Part shown: positions 35,264 through 44,241 of the stretch, piece after piece
How the letters are laid out: every line of letters begins with the position of its first letter
How positions within the stretch are numbered: position 1 is the first letter of the stretch
From: Salinicola halophyticus
Lineage (GTDB): Bacteria > Pseudomonadota > Gammaproteobacteria > Pseudomonadales > Halomonadaceae
Direction: 5' to 3'
Length of the DNA stretch: 64,000 nucleotides
Assembly (NCBI RefSeq): GCF_003206695.1
Contig: NZ_PZJN01000004.1
Span: 353,570 to 417,569 of the forward strand
Program-made: the position numbers and the translations under genes
Notes under the pieces: model-generated
The model's database searches: none
Told to the model about the DNA's origin: nothing
The model's input: the letters and a program-made list of their open reading frames with translations, nothing else

Positions 35264-36802
35264 TTACGGGCGCGCCGTTTCTGCGCCGGTATAGATATCG
35301 GCATAGCGCTCCCGCAGCGCGTTCTTCTGGACCTTGCCCATGACATTGCGTGGCAGGCTATCGATGAAGAATACCCGCTTGGGCTGCTTGTAGCGCGCGA
35401 CCTTATCCTTGAGCGCCGCCAGCACCTGAGCTTCGTCGAGTGATTCGCCGGGCTTGACCACCACTGCCGCCGTCACTCCCTCGCCAAGATCGGGGTGTGC
35501 CACGCCGATGACCGCCGACTCCACCACCTGGGGCAGTTCGTCGATCCACTGTTCGACCTCCTTGGGGTAGACGTTGTAGCCACCGGAGATCACCAGATCC
35601 TTGTCGCGCCCAACGATGTGCAGGTAGCCATCGTCATCGATCAGACCGAGATCACCGGTAATGAAGAAGCCGTCTTCCCGGAATTCCGAAGCGGTCTTTT
35701 CCGGCATTCGCCAGTAACCCTGAAAGACGTTGGGCCCGCGAACTTCCACCAGACCGGTCTCCCCCGCCGCCAGCGTCTTGCCGCTCTCGCGCTCGGTGAT
35801 CCGCACTTCGCTACCCGGCAGGGCGAAGCCGACAGTGCCCGGGCGGCGCTCGCCGTCGTAGGGATTCGACGTGTTCATGTTGGTTTCGGTCATGCCGTAG
35901 CGTTCGAGAATGGCGTGGCCGGTACGCTCGTGAAATTCGTGGTGGGTCTCGGCCAGCAGCGGCGCGGAACCGGAGACGAACAGTCGCATGTTGGCGGTCG
36001 TCTCCCTGTTCAGACGCGGGCTGGTCAGCAGCCGGGTGTAGAACGTCGGCACCCCCATCAGCGTCGTCGCCCGCGGCATCAGGTCCAGCAGCTGGTCGGC
36101 ATCGAGCTTGGGCATGAAAGTCATCGAGGCGCCGACGGTCAGAACGATGTTGCACGCCACGAACAGCCCATGAGTATGGAAAATCGGCAGCGCGTGCAGC
36201 AGATGATCGTCAGCCGTGAATTGCCAGGTCTGCGCCAGCGCCTGGCTGTTGGCGGCAAGATTGCCGTGGCTCAGCATCGCACCCTTGGAACGCCCGGTGG
36301 TGCCGGACGTATACAGGATCGAGGCCAGGTCATTGGCTTCGAGTTCGGCGAGACGAGAATCCTCCTCGGCGTTGCCGACCCGTTCCATCAATGAACCATC
36401 GACATCGGCGCCCAGGCTTTCGACGACTGCCACGCCGCAACGCTCGACCAGCCGCTGTGCGATCTCGAGATCCTCGGGCCGACACACATAGATCCGGGGC
36501 TCGGCGTCGGTAAGGAAATACTCGACTTCAGCTTCGGTATAGGCCGTGTTGAGCGGCAGATAGACGGCCCCTGTCTGCAGGCAGGCAAGGTAGAGCATGA
36601 TCGCCTGCGGACTCTTTTCGACCTGAACCACGACACGATCGCCCGGCTCCACGCCGCTCTCGCGCAGCACCTTTGCCATGCGCCGCGAGGTAGCTAGCAC
36701 GTCGCGATAGCGATACCGTTCGCCGCTCGGCGTGTCGATCAACACCTTGTCCGGGTGGCGCTCGAAATTGCCCGAGAATTGCAGATAAAGATTCTGATTC
36801 AT
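35264..36802 (-). CDS. matB: Malonyl-CoA synthetase
   Basis: 512 aa AMP-forming ligase making malonyl-CoA from malonate, CoA and ATP. P-loop-like ILYTSGTTGRSKGAMLSHGN, HALPIFHTHGLFVACN, ERYGMTETNMN, the hinge GRDKDLVISGGYNVYPKEVE and an intact A10 lysine in LPRNVMGKVQK are visible. ATG 36802 has GGAG 7 nt upstream. It starts 36 bp after matA, matching the classical matAB order. Confidence 0.95.
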   Translation of the reverse strand: MNQNLYLQFSGNFERHPDKVLIDTPSGERYRYRDVLATSRRMAKVLRESGVEPGDRVVVQVEKSPQAIMLYLACLQTGAVYLPLNTAYTEAEVEYFLTDAEPRIYVCRPEDLEIAQRLVERCGVAVVESLGADVDGSLMERVGNAEEDSRLAELEANDLASILYTSGTTGRSKGAMLSHGNLAANSQALAQTWQFTADDHLLHALPIFHTHGLFVACNIVLTVGASMTFMPKLDADQLLDLMPRATTLMGVPTFYTRLLTSPRLNRETTANMRLFVSGSAPLLAETHHEFHERTGHAILERYGMTETNMNTSNPYDGERRPGTVGFALPGSEVRITERESGKTLAAGETGLVEVRGPNVFQGYWRMPEKTASEFREDGFFITGDLGLIDDDGYLHIVGRDKDLVISGGYNVYPKEVEQWIDELPQVVESAVIGVAHPDLGEGVTAAVVVKPGESLDEAQVLAALKDKVARYKQPKRVFFIDSLPRNVMGKVQKNALRERYADIYTGAETARP

Positions 36803-36838
36803 TCCACCACTCCTGCTTTGATAAACGGTCATGGCCGG

Positions 36839-38203
36839 TCAGGCGTCGGTTCGCGAGCCATGGCGGCAGCGTGAACGACCTTGTTTGGCTTCCCGGCGGA
36901 TCTCGCTGGTGCAGACCACCGTGCCCTCGCGGCTGAACGCTTCGTGATTCTGCTCGATGCGATCGAGTTCGTAGAGGTAATTGACCATCAGACCGTGGGA
37001 CTGACGGCGTCCGTTCTCGGACGTGTCCCCCGGCCAGTTGAGCCGATGCAGACTGGCGCCATTACCCAGATGGAAGCGGGCTACCGGGTCCATCGGCATG
37101 CCGCTGTCGCGTTTGACGTCGATCAGATAGTGCGCCGCCAGACCGCGAAGCTCGGGTGTCAGCTTGTCGCGCGACTTGGCATCCTCTAACCAGCGGCCGC
37201 CGTCGATACTGGCGGCGGTCTCGTCCGTCAGTTGACACGCCCCGCTCTCGCGCTCGGTCGCCAGCCACTTGGCGAACCCGGGTACCGGCGACAGCGTCAC
37301 GAATTTCTCGAGATTGGGCAGCTCGCGCTTGAGCTCCTGCACCACCTGCTTGATCAGGAAGTTGCCGAAGGAGATCCCGCGCAGGCCGGCCTGACAGTTG
37401 CTGATGCTGTAGAAGGCGGCCGTATCGGCCTCTTCCGGACGCACCTCGTCGCCCCCTTCGAGAATCATCTGGATGCTGTTGGGGATGCCGCGGCACAGGG
37501 CCACTTCGACGAAAATCAGCGGCTCGTCGCCGGTCGCCGGATGAAAGAAGGCATAGCAGTGACGATCGCCGGGATCGAGACGGCGGCGCAGATCCGACCA
37601 GTCACCGATCGCGTGGACCGCCTCGTAGTGAATGATCTTCTCGAGCACCGCCGCCGGCGTGTTCCAGTCGATGCTCTCCAGCACCAGGAAGCCACGGTTG
37701 AACCAGGAGGCAAAGAGATGCCCGAAGTCGGCATCCAAGGGCGCCAGTTCGGGATGGGTCTTGAGGCAGCGCAACAGATCCGCGCGCATCTTGACCAATT
37801 CATAAGTCCCGCCAGGGCAGAGATTCAGCCGGCGCAGCAGGTGTTGGCGTCGTGGCTCACACGCTGCAAACAGCTGCTGCAGACTCGCGTTGTCCTCGTC
37901 GACGCGGTAGGCCGCGTAAGCTTGGTGGATGGCCTCGGGCTCGGCGGCGTAGCGCTCGCCCAGTAACTGGAAGAAGGCGATACGGTCCGCTTCGTCGAGC
38001 GAGGCATAGCGTTCCAGCGCTTCCTGGGCTATCAGAATCTGGGAAGCCTCGCCACCGGGGTGCATCAGCGTCTCGCATACCGAGGTCAATCTCGCCAGGC
38101 TACTGGCTGCCTTGCCGGAGCCGGTCCCCGTGAGGTACTGACCCCGTGTTCGGCGACCGATGCTGGATAGCAGGTCCTGGAGGAAATTCATGTTGACGTT
38201 CAT
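36839..38203 (-). CDS. matA: Malonyl-CoA decarboxylase
   Basis: 454 aa. Converts malonyl-CoA to acetyl-CoA and CO2. An N-terminal helical domain (to about residue 180) precedes the GNAT-like catalytic domain with FYSISNCQAGLRGISFGNFL, FVTLSPVPGFAKWL, and RFHLGNGASLHRLNWPGD, where the family catalytic Ser and His lie, ending with SHGLMVNYLYELDRIEQNHE. GAGGG precedes ATG 38203. First gene of matA-matB-madL-madM, divergent from matR. Confidence 0.95.
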   Translation of the reverse strand: MNVNMNFLQDLLSSIGRRTRGQYLTGTGSGKAASSLARLTSVCETLMHPGGEASQILIAQEALERYASLDEADRIAFFQLLGERYAAEPEAIHQAYAAYRVDEDNASLQQLFAACEPRRQHLLRRLNLCPGGTYELVKMRADLLRCLKTHPELAPLDADFGHLFASWFNRGFLVLESIDWNTPAAVLEKIIHYEAVHAIGDWSDLRRRLDPGDRHCYAFFHPATGDEPLIFVEVALCRGIPNSIQMILEGGDEVRPEEADTAAFYSISNCQAGLRGISFGNFLIKQVVQELKRELPNLEKFVTLSPVPGFAKWLATERESGACQLTDETAASIDGGRWLEDAKSRDKLTPELRGLAAHYLIDVKRDSGMPMDPVARFHLGNGASLHRLNWPGDTSENGRRQSHGLMVNYLYELDRIEQNHEAFSREGTVVCTSEIRREAKQGRSRCRHGSRTDA

Positions 38204-38298
38204 GCCGGCCCTCTCGGGTCTGTGGCTATGACTTCACCAGCGACGTAAAGCGACGCTGGCGAGCGTTGAACGGAGCGAGGCGGTCCAGCCGCTAAGCC

Positions 38299-38314
38299 TT
38301 GGTTTCGAAACCAA
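38299..38314. promoter_or_regulatory. Perfect 16-bp palindrome TTGGTTTCGAAACCAA
   Basis: Located about 96 bp upstream of matA in the matA-matR divergent region. A related half copy (TTTCGAAACCG) follows 14 bp later. A second regulator site, or a structural element, is possible. Confidence 0.5.
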
Positions 38315-38356
38315 CGAGACATTTCGAAACCGGCGGTTAACATACATGTCATCGCT

Positions 38357-38372
38357 CTGTTATATATAACAG
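38357..38372. promoter_or_regulatory. Perfect 16-bp palindrome CTGTTATATATAACAG, likely MatR operator
   Basis: Lies 43 bp before the matR start and 154 bp before matA. AT-cored palindromes of this length are typical GntR/FadR-subfamily operators. Its position over the likely promoters supports control of both matR and the mat operon. Confidence 0.65.
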
Positions 38373-38415
38373 TCACGCCCCGGTCATCGGGTGTCAACCT
38401 AGGAGAAAGTCTAAT

Positions 38416-39093
38416 ATGGCTCGCACCCCGCATGCCCAGCGACTTCGCGACCTGCTCGAGGATGCCATTGTCGACGGTCACTTCGCCCCGGGGGACAAAC
38501 TGGATCCGGAAGCGCTGGCGCGCGAGTACGAATGCTCACGCACCCCGATTCGGGAGGCGCTGCAGCAGCTCGCGGCATCGGGGATGGTGCGTGTCTTGCC
38601 CAAGCGCGGGACTTTTGTCGCCCAGTTGAGCGTGACCGAGCTGGTCGAGCGCTTCGAAGTGATGGCGGAACTGGAGGGCATGTGCGCAAGGCTGGCGGCG
38701 CGACGTGCGACATCCGAAGAGCTGGCAGCGTTGCAGCGTGCTCAGACGGCCTGCCGGCAGTGCATGACCGCCGGCGACGCCGACGGTTACTACTATGAAA
38801 ATGGCACTTTCCACCATCTGATCTATCAGGCCAGTCACAACCAGTTCCTGACCGGGGAGGCCGCGCGGCTTCACGCCATTCTGAAACCCTATCGACGCCT
38901 GCAACTGCACGCTCGCGGGCGCGTTGCCAGCAGTTTCGACGAGCATGAAGCCATCATGGCGGCGCTGGTACAGGGCGATGCCGAGGCCGCCGAGACGGCC
39001 ATCAAGCACCACGTGCAGGTTCAGGGAGAACGATTCAATGACCTGGTCGCCTCCATGCAGCGTCTGCAAGCCCAGCGCCAGAACGGCGCCTGA
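38416..39093 (+). CDS. matR: GntR-family (FadR subfamily) regulator of malonate use
   Basis: 225 aa. N-terminal winged helix (residues about 8-70: REYECSRTPIREALQQLAAS, MVRVLPKRGTFVAQ) and C-terminal FCD ligand domain with its metal-binding His in FHHLIYQASHN and later HHVQ. Divergent from the matA operon, like MatR of rhizobia, whose known effector is malonate. AGGAG precedes ATG 38416. Confidence 0.92.
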   Translation: MARTPHAQRLRDLLEDAIVDGHFAPGDKLDPEALAREYECSRTPIREALQQLAASGMVRVLPKRGTFVAQLSVTELVERFEVMAELEGMCARLAARRATSEELAALQRAQTACRQCMTAGDADGYYYENGTFHHLIYQASHNQFLTGEAARLHAILKPYRRLQLHARGRVASSFDEHEAIMAALVQGDAEAAETAIKHHVQVQGERFNDLVASMQRLQAQRQNGA

Positions 39094-39136
39094 CCCGCGA
39101 GCGCATGGTTTCGGCCGCGGCAGTCGAAGACGAGAA

Positions 39137-39310
39137 TCAGTGGAAGAGTAGCGTCACCATCAGCGCGACGCTGCCGACGATCAGCGCCGTGATGACGGAG
39201 AGACTGACCACCAGATTGAGCCAGCGATCAATCCGAGCGTCGGGGGGCGTCGGCGCACGCCGAGTCGCCCCGTGAGAGAGCTGGCGGGAAGACTTCGTGG
39301 CCGGGGGCAT
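39137..39310 (-). CDS. 57-aa single-pass membrane protein
   Basis: ATG 39310 has GGAG 7 nt upstream. A basic, Pro-rich N-terminus (MPPATKSSRQLSHGATRRAP) is followed by one clear membrane helix (LVVSLSVITALIVGSVALMV) and a short end. Clean composition and ribosome-binding site suggest a real but unannotated-type small protein. Convergent with matR. Family unknown. Confidence 0.6.
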   Translation of the reverse strand: MPPATKSSRQLSHGATRRAPTPPDARIDRWLNLVVSLSVITALIVGSVALMVTLLFH

Positions 39311-39471
39311 GGGCAAGCTCCGCAGTGGGTCATGATCGTGTTAACGGCGTCACGCCTCTCGAATTGAGTATTAAATTAAGCGGCTTCGATAAATTTCTCC
39401 ACCTCTGTCATCGAGAGCCGTTGTCATGCCACTGGCCAATGCTCGATGCGCCAGGGAATTCCCCGCCAACG

Positions 39472-39506
39472 AAAAACGGCCCCGATCCTGTCCGGATCGG
39501 GGCCGT
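39472..39506 (-). terminator. Rho-independent terminator of the BCCT gene
   Basis: Perfect 13-bp stem ACGGCCCCGATCC / GGATCGGGGCCGT with a 5-nt loop, followed by a T run on the minus strand, 32 bp after the BCCT stop. Confidence 0.93.
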
Positions 39507-39537
39507 AGTCCACAACGCTATCGATCGGCGCTATCGA

Positions 39538-41172
39538 TCAGCGCGGGTTGATACGACGATTTTTGACATCGGGCGCGCGGCGATAACGGTCTTCGTCCGC
39601 CAACTCTTCGGCTTCGAAGGCGTCGGCGCCCACCGGCGTGTCGCTGTGCTTACGATAGAGCGCGGTCAACATCGCCTTGCGATCGGCGCGCAGCTCTTTC
39701 AGCGTCACGAATATCATCCCATAGAGAATGAACGTGAACGGCAACGCGGCCAGCACCGAGGCCGACTGCAACCCTTTCAAGCCGCTTTCACCACCGGCCG
39801 AGAGCAACGTCAGGCAGATCGCCGCGATCAGCACCCCCCAGATGATCCGCTTCATCAGCGGCGGATTGAGCGAGCCGTTATCGGTCATCTGCGACACGAT
39901 ATAGGTGGCGGAATCCGCAGATGTCACCAGGAAGATGAAAATCAGACAGAGAGCCACGATCGACAACACATTCGAGAACGGCATCAGATCGAACATCTGA
40001 AACAGCGCCGAAGTGATGTTGTCCGAGGTCGCCTGAGCGAGGCCCGCATCGCTGTTCATTTCCATCTGAATGGCGGCGCCACCGAACACGCCAATCCACA
40101 GACAGGCCAGCAGCGGCGGTACGACCAGCACGCCGAACACATACTGCTTGATGGTACGACCACGCGAAATTCGGGCCACGAAGGTGCCCACGAACGGCGA
40201 CCAGGCAATGACCCAGGCCCAGTAGAAAATGGTCCAATTGGATGCCCACTGACTGTCATCATACGGTGACATCCGCAGGCTCATGCCGATGAAATTCTGC
40301 AGGTAATCGCCGATACCCAAAGTGATGGTCTCGAGAATCGCGACCGTGGGTCCGGTGAACAGAATGTAGAACATCAGCGCGAAGCAGATGATCAGATTGA
40401 GGTTGGAAAGATTCTTGATCCCCTTGTCCAGGCCCGATGTCGCCGAGAGCATGTAGCAGATGAACATCGCTCCCATGATGATGAATTGCCACATCATGTT
40501 CTCGGGCACATTGAACACCGAGTGCAGACCGCCATTGATCTGCAGGACCGCCAAGCCGATTGATGTGGCCACCCCCATCACGGTGGCGACGACGGCGAAG
40601 ATATCGAGGATCGGCCCGAGCCGGCGCAGTTTCGGGCGCTTGGCCGTTACCGACGACAGTACGTTGGACACCATGCCCGCCTGCCCCTTACGGAACTGGT
40701 AATAGGCGATGATCAAGCCAACCACAGAAAACGCGGCCCACTGGTGGATACCCCAGTTGAAGAACGCGTACTGAATCGCATAGCGCGCCGATTCGGCGGA
40801 TTCCGGTTCCACATCGCCGTAGGGTGGCGTCATGTAATGGGTCATCGGCTCCGCCATCCCGTAGAACACCAGGCCGACACCGAACCCTGCCGCCAACAGC
40901 ATGCTTATCCAGGAGAAGAAACCATAGGTGGGTTTGCTATCCTGCGGTCCCAGACGAATTTTGCCGTATTTGCTGAACGCCAGACCCACCAGAAAAATCA
41001 CGAACCCGAAAACGGAGATCAGATAGAACCACCCGAAATAGTGCGTGGTAGCGCCCAATGCGGCGTTAGCGACATTTCCAAATCCCGTTGGAAAAATGGC
41101 ACCGACGGCCACGATTGCCGCTATCACCATCGCCGAGACGATGAATACCCCTTGCTTGCCGAATTTGGGCAT
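39538..41172 (-). CDS. BCCT family transporter (betaine/choline/carnitine type)
   Basis: 544 aa with twelve membrane helices. The BCCT signature is clear: WTIFYWAWVIAWSPFVGTF followed by VARISRGRTIK. Other landmarks are GFGVGLVFYGMAEPMTHYM, NWGIHQWAAFSVVG and TSADSATYIVSQMT. The C-terminal tail is short (about 40 residues), so it is unlike choline carrier BetT with its long regulatory tail and closer to OpuD/BetP-type betaine uptake. Probably imports glycine betaine or a related osmolyte. Monocistronic. Confidence 0.93.
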   Translation of the reverse strand: MPKFGKQGVFIVSAMVIAAIVAVGAIFPTGFGNVANAALGATTHYFGWFYLISVFGFVIFLVGLAFSKYGKIRLGPQDSKPTYGFFSWISMLLAAGFGVGLVFYGMAEPMTHYMTPPYGDVEPESAESARYAIQYAFFNWGIHQWAAFSVVGLIIAYYQFRKGQAGMVSNVLSSVTAKRPKLRRLGPILDIFAVVATVMGVATSIGLAVLQINGGLHSVFNVPENMMWQFIIMGAMFICYMLSATSGLDKGIKNLSNLNLIICFALMFYILFTGPTVAILETITLGIGDYLQNFIGMSLRMSPYDDSQWASNWTIFYWAWVIAWSPFVGTFVARISRGRTIKQYVFGVLVVPPLLACLWIGVFGGAAIQMEMNSDAGLAQATSDNITSALFQMFDLMPFSNVLSIVALCLIFIFLVTSADSATYIVSQMTDNGSLNPPLMKRIIWGVLIAAICLTLLSAGGESGLKGLQSASVLAALPFTFILYGMIFVTLKELRADRKAMLTALYRKHSDTPVGADAFEAEELADEDRYRRAPDVKNRRINPR

Positions 41173-41371
41173 GTTGTCCCCTTTTGATTGTGCTGATTTC
41201 CTCTAACGCCAACAGTGTAGACGAAGCCTCTACTCTCTGCGGCCGCTCAGGGTCTACCTCGGTGCCTTTGGCGAGTCAACGGGATGCCATACGAAAACTC
41301 CCTCGACGTAAGTCTTCGTTAAGCCTTTGTGCCTCAACCTCGCCCTCATCATATTTGGTGGAGGGCTATCG

Positions 41372-42019
41372 ATGTCGGGTTTATCTGCCCCAGCGGCGAA
41401 CATCATCTGGCGCGAAAGTCGGGACGGTCAGGAGCGAGCCACGCTCGAGCACTTCATCGCGGATACCTACCGGCAGCAGCATGGCGCGTCGATCGCCCAT
41501 TTCGCACCGCGTCTCTACGGGCTGTGGGAGCAAGATCAACTGCAGGCTGCTGTCGGCGTCCGTCGAGCCGACCCATCCCCGCTCTTTCTCGAGCACTACC
41601 TGGAAACGCCGATCGAGCAGGCCCTCTCCGACGTTCTGGAGACGCAGGTCGATCGCATGGCATTGGCGGAAATCGGCAATCTGGCCGCTCGTCGACCTGG
41701 CATGACGGTCCCGCTGATTCGCGCACTGATTGCCTCTCTCGTCGCCGAGGAGTGCCGGTGGCTGGCATTCACCGCAACGGCAACCGTTCGCAATGGATTT
41801 CGACGCCTTGGCCTCGACGTCCATCGTCTCGCGGCGGCCGACCCGACCCGCTTGGGTACCGCGCAAGGCGACTGGGGCAATTATTACCTGCACCGCCCCT
41901 GGGTCATGGGTGGCGACTTGCTTGCCGCTTGGCATCGCCTCGCCCCGGATGGCGACCGCACGATCATCAACACCGTGCCAGCCGCTGCCCCGCTTCACAA
42001 GGATATCAATCATGCGTGA
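41372..42019 (+). CDS. Thermostable hemolysin family protein (acyltransferase-like)
   Basis: 215 aa. Recognised as the thermostable hemolysin (delta-VPH) family by FIADTYRQQHGASIAHFAPR, LYGLWEQDQLQAAVGVR, PLFLEHYLETPIEQAL and EIGNLAA. The second half (EIGNLAARRPGMTVPLIRAL, then ATATVRNGFRRLGLDVHRL) reads like a GNAT or autoinducer-synthase fold, so an acyl-transfer role is inferred; there is no signal peptide, which argues against a secreted toxin. ATG 41372 has GGAGG 7 nt upstream. First gene of a five-gene operon; its stop overlaps the ligase start by 8 bp. Confidence 0.85.
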   Translation: MSGLSAPAANIIWRESRDGQERATLEHFIADTYRQQHGASIAHFAPRLYGLWEQDQLQAAVGVRRADPSPLFLEHYLETPIEQALSDVLETQVDRMALAEIGNLAARRPGMTVPLIRALIASLVAEECRWLAFTATATVRNGFRRLGLDVHRLAAADPTRLGTAQGDWGNYYLHRPWVMGGDLLAAWHRLAPDGDRTIINTVPAAAPLHKDINHA

Positions 42020-43514
42020 GCGCTTTCTGGACCATTTGTGGACGCTGGGGAAGACCGACGAGAACCGTGTCGCCCTGGAGGACGAGACCCAGTCGATCAA
42101 TTACGGCGAACTGATGGTGCTTGTCGAATCCCGCGCACACCAGCTACGTCAACTCGGTAGTCAGCGTGTCGGATTGGCCCTCGATAATGGCGTCGACTGG
42201 GTACTGTGGGATCTCGCGATGATGCAGGAGGCCATCGTCAGCGTGCCGCTACCCGGATTTTTTGCGCCGTCACAGCTAGCCCACGTGGTCGATCAGGCAG
42301 GTCTGGATACGCTGATCGGGACGCCGTCCGTGGCGACGGCATTGGGCTTCGAGGCTATCACAGACACCAGCGGCTCCACGAACACCAAAGACGCCACGCT
42401 CTGGCAGCGCCGCGTTGTCTCGTCACTCCCAGCGTTACCCGAAGGCACGCACAAGATCACCTTCACCTCGGGCACCAGCGGCACGCCCAAAGGCGTCTGC
42501 CTGAGTAGCGACAACCAGCTCGTCGTCGCCGAGAGTCTCGCCGAGATCGCCGCTAGCGTCGACGTGCGCCGACACCTGGCAATACTCCCACTGGCGACGC
42601 TGCTAGAAAACATCGGTGGCATCTACGCCCCACTATGGCTCGGCGGCAGCGTCACACTGCCCTCCTTGGGGACACTGGGCTGGCTGGGCGCAAGTGGTTT
42701 CGATAGCGCCCTCGGCTGGCAGGTCATTACCGAGCACGCGCCGGACAGTCTCATTCTGGTGCCGCAACTGCTTTCGGCGTTACTCACCCAGCAAGGCGAT
42801 GCGCCCATCGGCTTTGGCCGTTTCTTCGCCGTCGGCGGGGCCACGGTGTCGCCCACGCTCCTGGCGCGCGCGGAAGCCGCTGGCTGGCCGGTGTTCGAAG
42901 GATACGGTCTTTCCGAGTGCGCGTCCGTCGTCACACTCAATCGTCCCGGCGAAGCTCGTCCCAGTGAACATCGACCCGGCAGCGTGGGCAGACCATTGCC
43001 TCATGCAGAGGTAAGCCTGTCCGAAGATGGCGAGGTGCTGGTTCGGGGCAATGTGATGCTGGGCTACCTGGGTGACAGCGGCCCGGCACCGACGGTCTGG
43101 CCCACGGGCGATCTAGGTGAATGGGATGGCGATGACCTGAGGCTCAAGGGACGTCATCGCCAGGTCTTCATCACCGCCTACGGCCGCAATGTCGATCCGG
43201 CCTGGGTCGAGGCTGAATTGACCGCCGAACCCGCGCTTGCCCAGGCCTGGGTGAGCGGTGAAGCGCAGTCCTTCAATCGTGCCCTGTTGGTGCCGCGAGG
43301 CGACTGGGTCAACGATCGCCAAATCGAAGACGCCGTGGCGCGAGCCAACGCCCGATTGCCCGATTACGCGCGCGTCTCCCTGTGGCAACGCAGCGCCCCC
43401 TTTACTGCACAAAACGGTCTAGCAACCGCCAACGGCCGGCTGCGCCGTGACGCGTTGGCCAACCATTACCACACCTGGCTTACGAGCCCGGTCTTTCCAT
43501 CAGCGGATGTGTAA
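42012..43514 (+). CDS. AMP-binding acyl-CoA ligase-like protein with altered A10 motif
   Basis: 500 aa, ANL superfamily. P-loop at residues 151-161 (TSGTSGTPKGV), YGLSECASVVTLN as the A5 region, TGDLGEWDGDDL as A7, and hinge KGRHRQVFITAYGRNVDP. The C-terminal A10 region reads LATANGRLRRDAL, where the usual catalytic lysine (GK) is Arg, unlike MatB in this same window. It may activate a fatty or other carboxylic acid; loss of the lysine could weaken adenylation or mark a special role. Overlaps the upstream gene by 8 bp. Confidence 0.87.
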   Translation: MRERFLDHLWTLGKTDENRVALEDETQSINYGELMVLVESRAHQLRQLGSQRVGLALDNGVDWVLWDLAMMQEAIVSVPLPGFFAPSQLAHVVDQAGLDTLIGTPSVATALGFEAITDTSGSTNTKDATLWQRRVVSSLPALPEGTHKITFTSGTSGTPKGVCLSSDNQLVVAESLAEIAASVDVRRHLAILPLATLLENIGGIYAPLWLGGSVTLPSLGTLGWLGASGFDSALGWQVITEHAPDSLILVPQLLSALLTQQGDAPIGFGRFFAVGGATVSPTLLARAEAAGWPVFEGYGLSECASVVTLNRPGEARPSEHRPGSVGRPLPHAEVSLSEDGEVLVRGNVMLGYLGDSGPAPTVWPTGDLGEWDGDDLRLKGRHRQVFITAYGRNVDPAWVEAELTAEPALAQAWVSGEAQSFNRALLVPRGDWVNDRQIEDAVARANARLPDYARVSLWQRSAPFTAQNGLATANGRLRRDALANHYHTWLTSPVFPSADV

Positions 43515-43545
43515 GACATCCGCTTACGTCTCAGGAGACGACATC

Positions 43546-44241
43546 ATGTCCCACTATGAAAAACTGCAACAAGCCACTGCCAGTCATCGCCAATGGCTGC
43601 TCGACACGCCGGTCATTCGCCGGGCGCTGGAAGGCAACATCACGCGGGACATCTATCTCGCGTTTCTGGAACAGGCCTATCACCACGTCAAGCAGACGGT
43701 GCCGCTGATGATGGCCTGCGGGGCGCGCCTGCCGGCTCGTCTCGAATGGTTGCGTGGCGCGCTGGTGGAATACATTGAGGAAGAGTACGGCCACCAGGAA
43801 TGGATTCTGGACGATATTCGCGCCATTGGGGGCGATGCCGATGCCGTCGCCAGTGCCACACCCGCGCCGGCTACCGAATTGATGGTGCGCTACATCCGTG
43901 ATGTCATAGCCTACGACAACCCGGTCGGCTTCTTCGGCATGGTGCACGTGCTGGAAGGCACCAGTACCGCCATCGCCACCCAAGCCGCCGAGCAGATGCG
44001 CGACGGTGCCGGACTCCCGGCCAACGCCTTTCGCTACCTCGAATCCCACGGCAGCCTCGATATCGGACATCTGGCGTTCTTCGAGGAGCAGATCAACCGG
44101 CTCGAAGACCCCGCCGACCTGCAGGCCATCATCGATTCCGCCAACATGGTCTATCGCCTCTACGGTGCCATGTTCCGCAATCTTCAGCGGGATGCCGATG
44201 ACGTCGCCAGCCATGAGGGCCTGAGCCATGCGCTGGTCTGA
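43546..44241 (+). CDS. Haem-oxygenase-like diiron oxidase (TenA/UndA-like fold)
   Basis: 231 aa, all helical. Candidate metal ligands follow the haem-oxygenase-like diiron (HDO) pattern: Glu80-x2-His83 (EEYGHQEW), Glu137 (HVLEGTSTA) and Asp172-x2-His175 (DIGHLAFFEE), with His168 nearby. The decarboxylase UndA, which makes 1-alkenes from fatty acids, has ligands in the same arrangement, as do other HDOs that cleave or oxidise small substrates. The substrate here is unknown; the adjacent ligase suggests an acyl compound. Ribosome-binding site AGGAG 8 nt before ATG 43546; the SDR start overlaps its end by 14 bp. Confidence 0.85.
   Translation: MSHYEKLQQATASHRQWLLDTPVIRRALEGNITRDIYLAFLEQAYHHVKQTVPLMMACGARLPARLEWLRGALVEYIEEEYGHQEWILDDIRAIGGDADAVASATPAPATELMVRYIRDVIAYDNPVGFFGMVHVLEGTSTAIATQAAEQMRDGAGLPANAFRYLESHGSLDIGHLAFFEEQINRLEDPADLQAIIDSANMVYRLYGAMFRNLQRDADDVASHEGLSHALV

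Noticed and set aside
41372-42019. Calling the first gene a secreted hemolytic toxin
   Set aside because: No signal peptide, a GNAT-like second half and enzyme-coding partners make the toxin name misleading.
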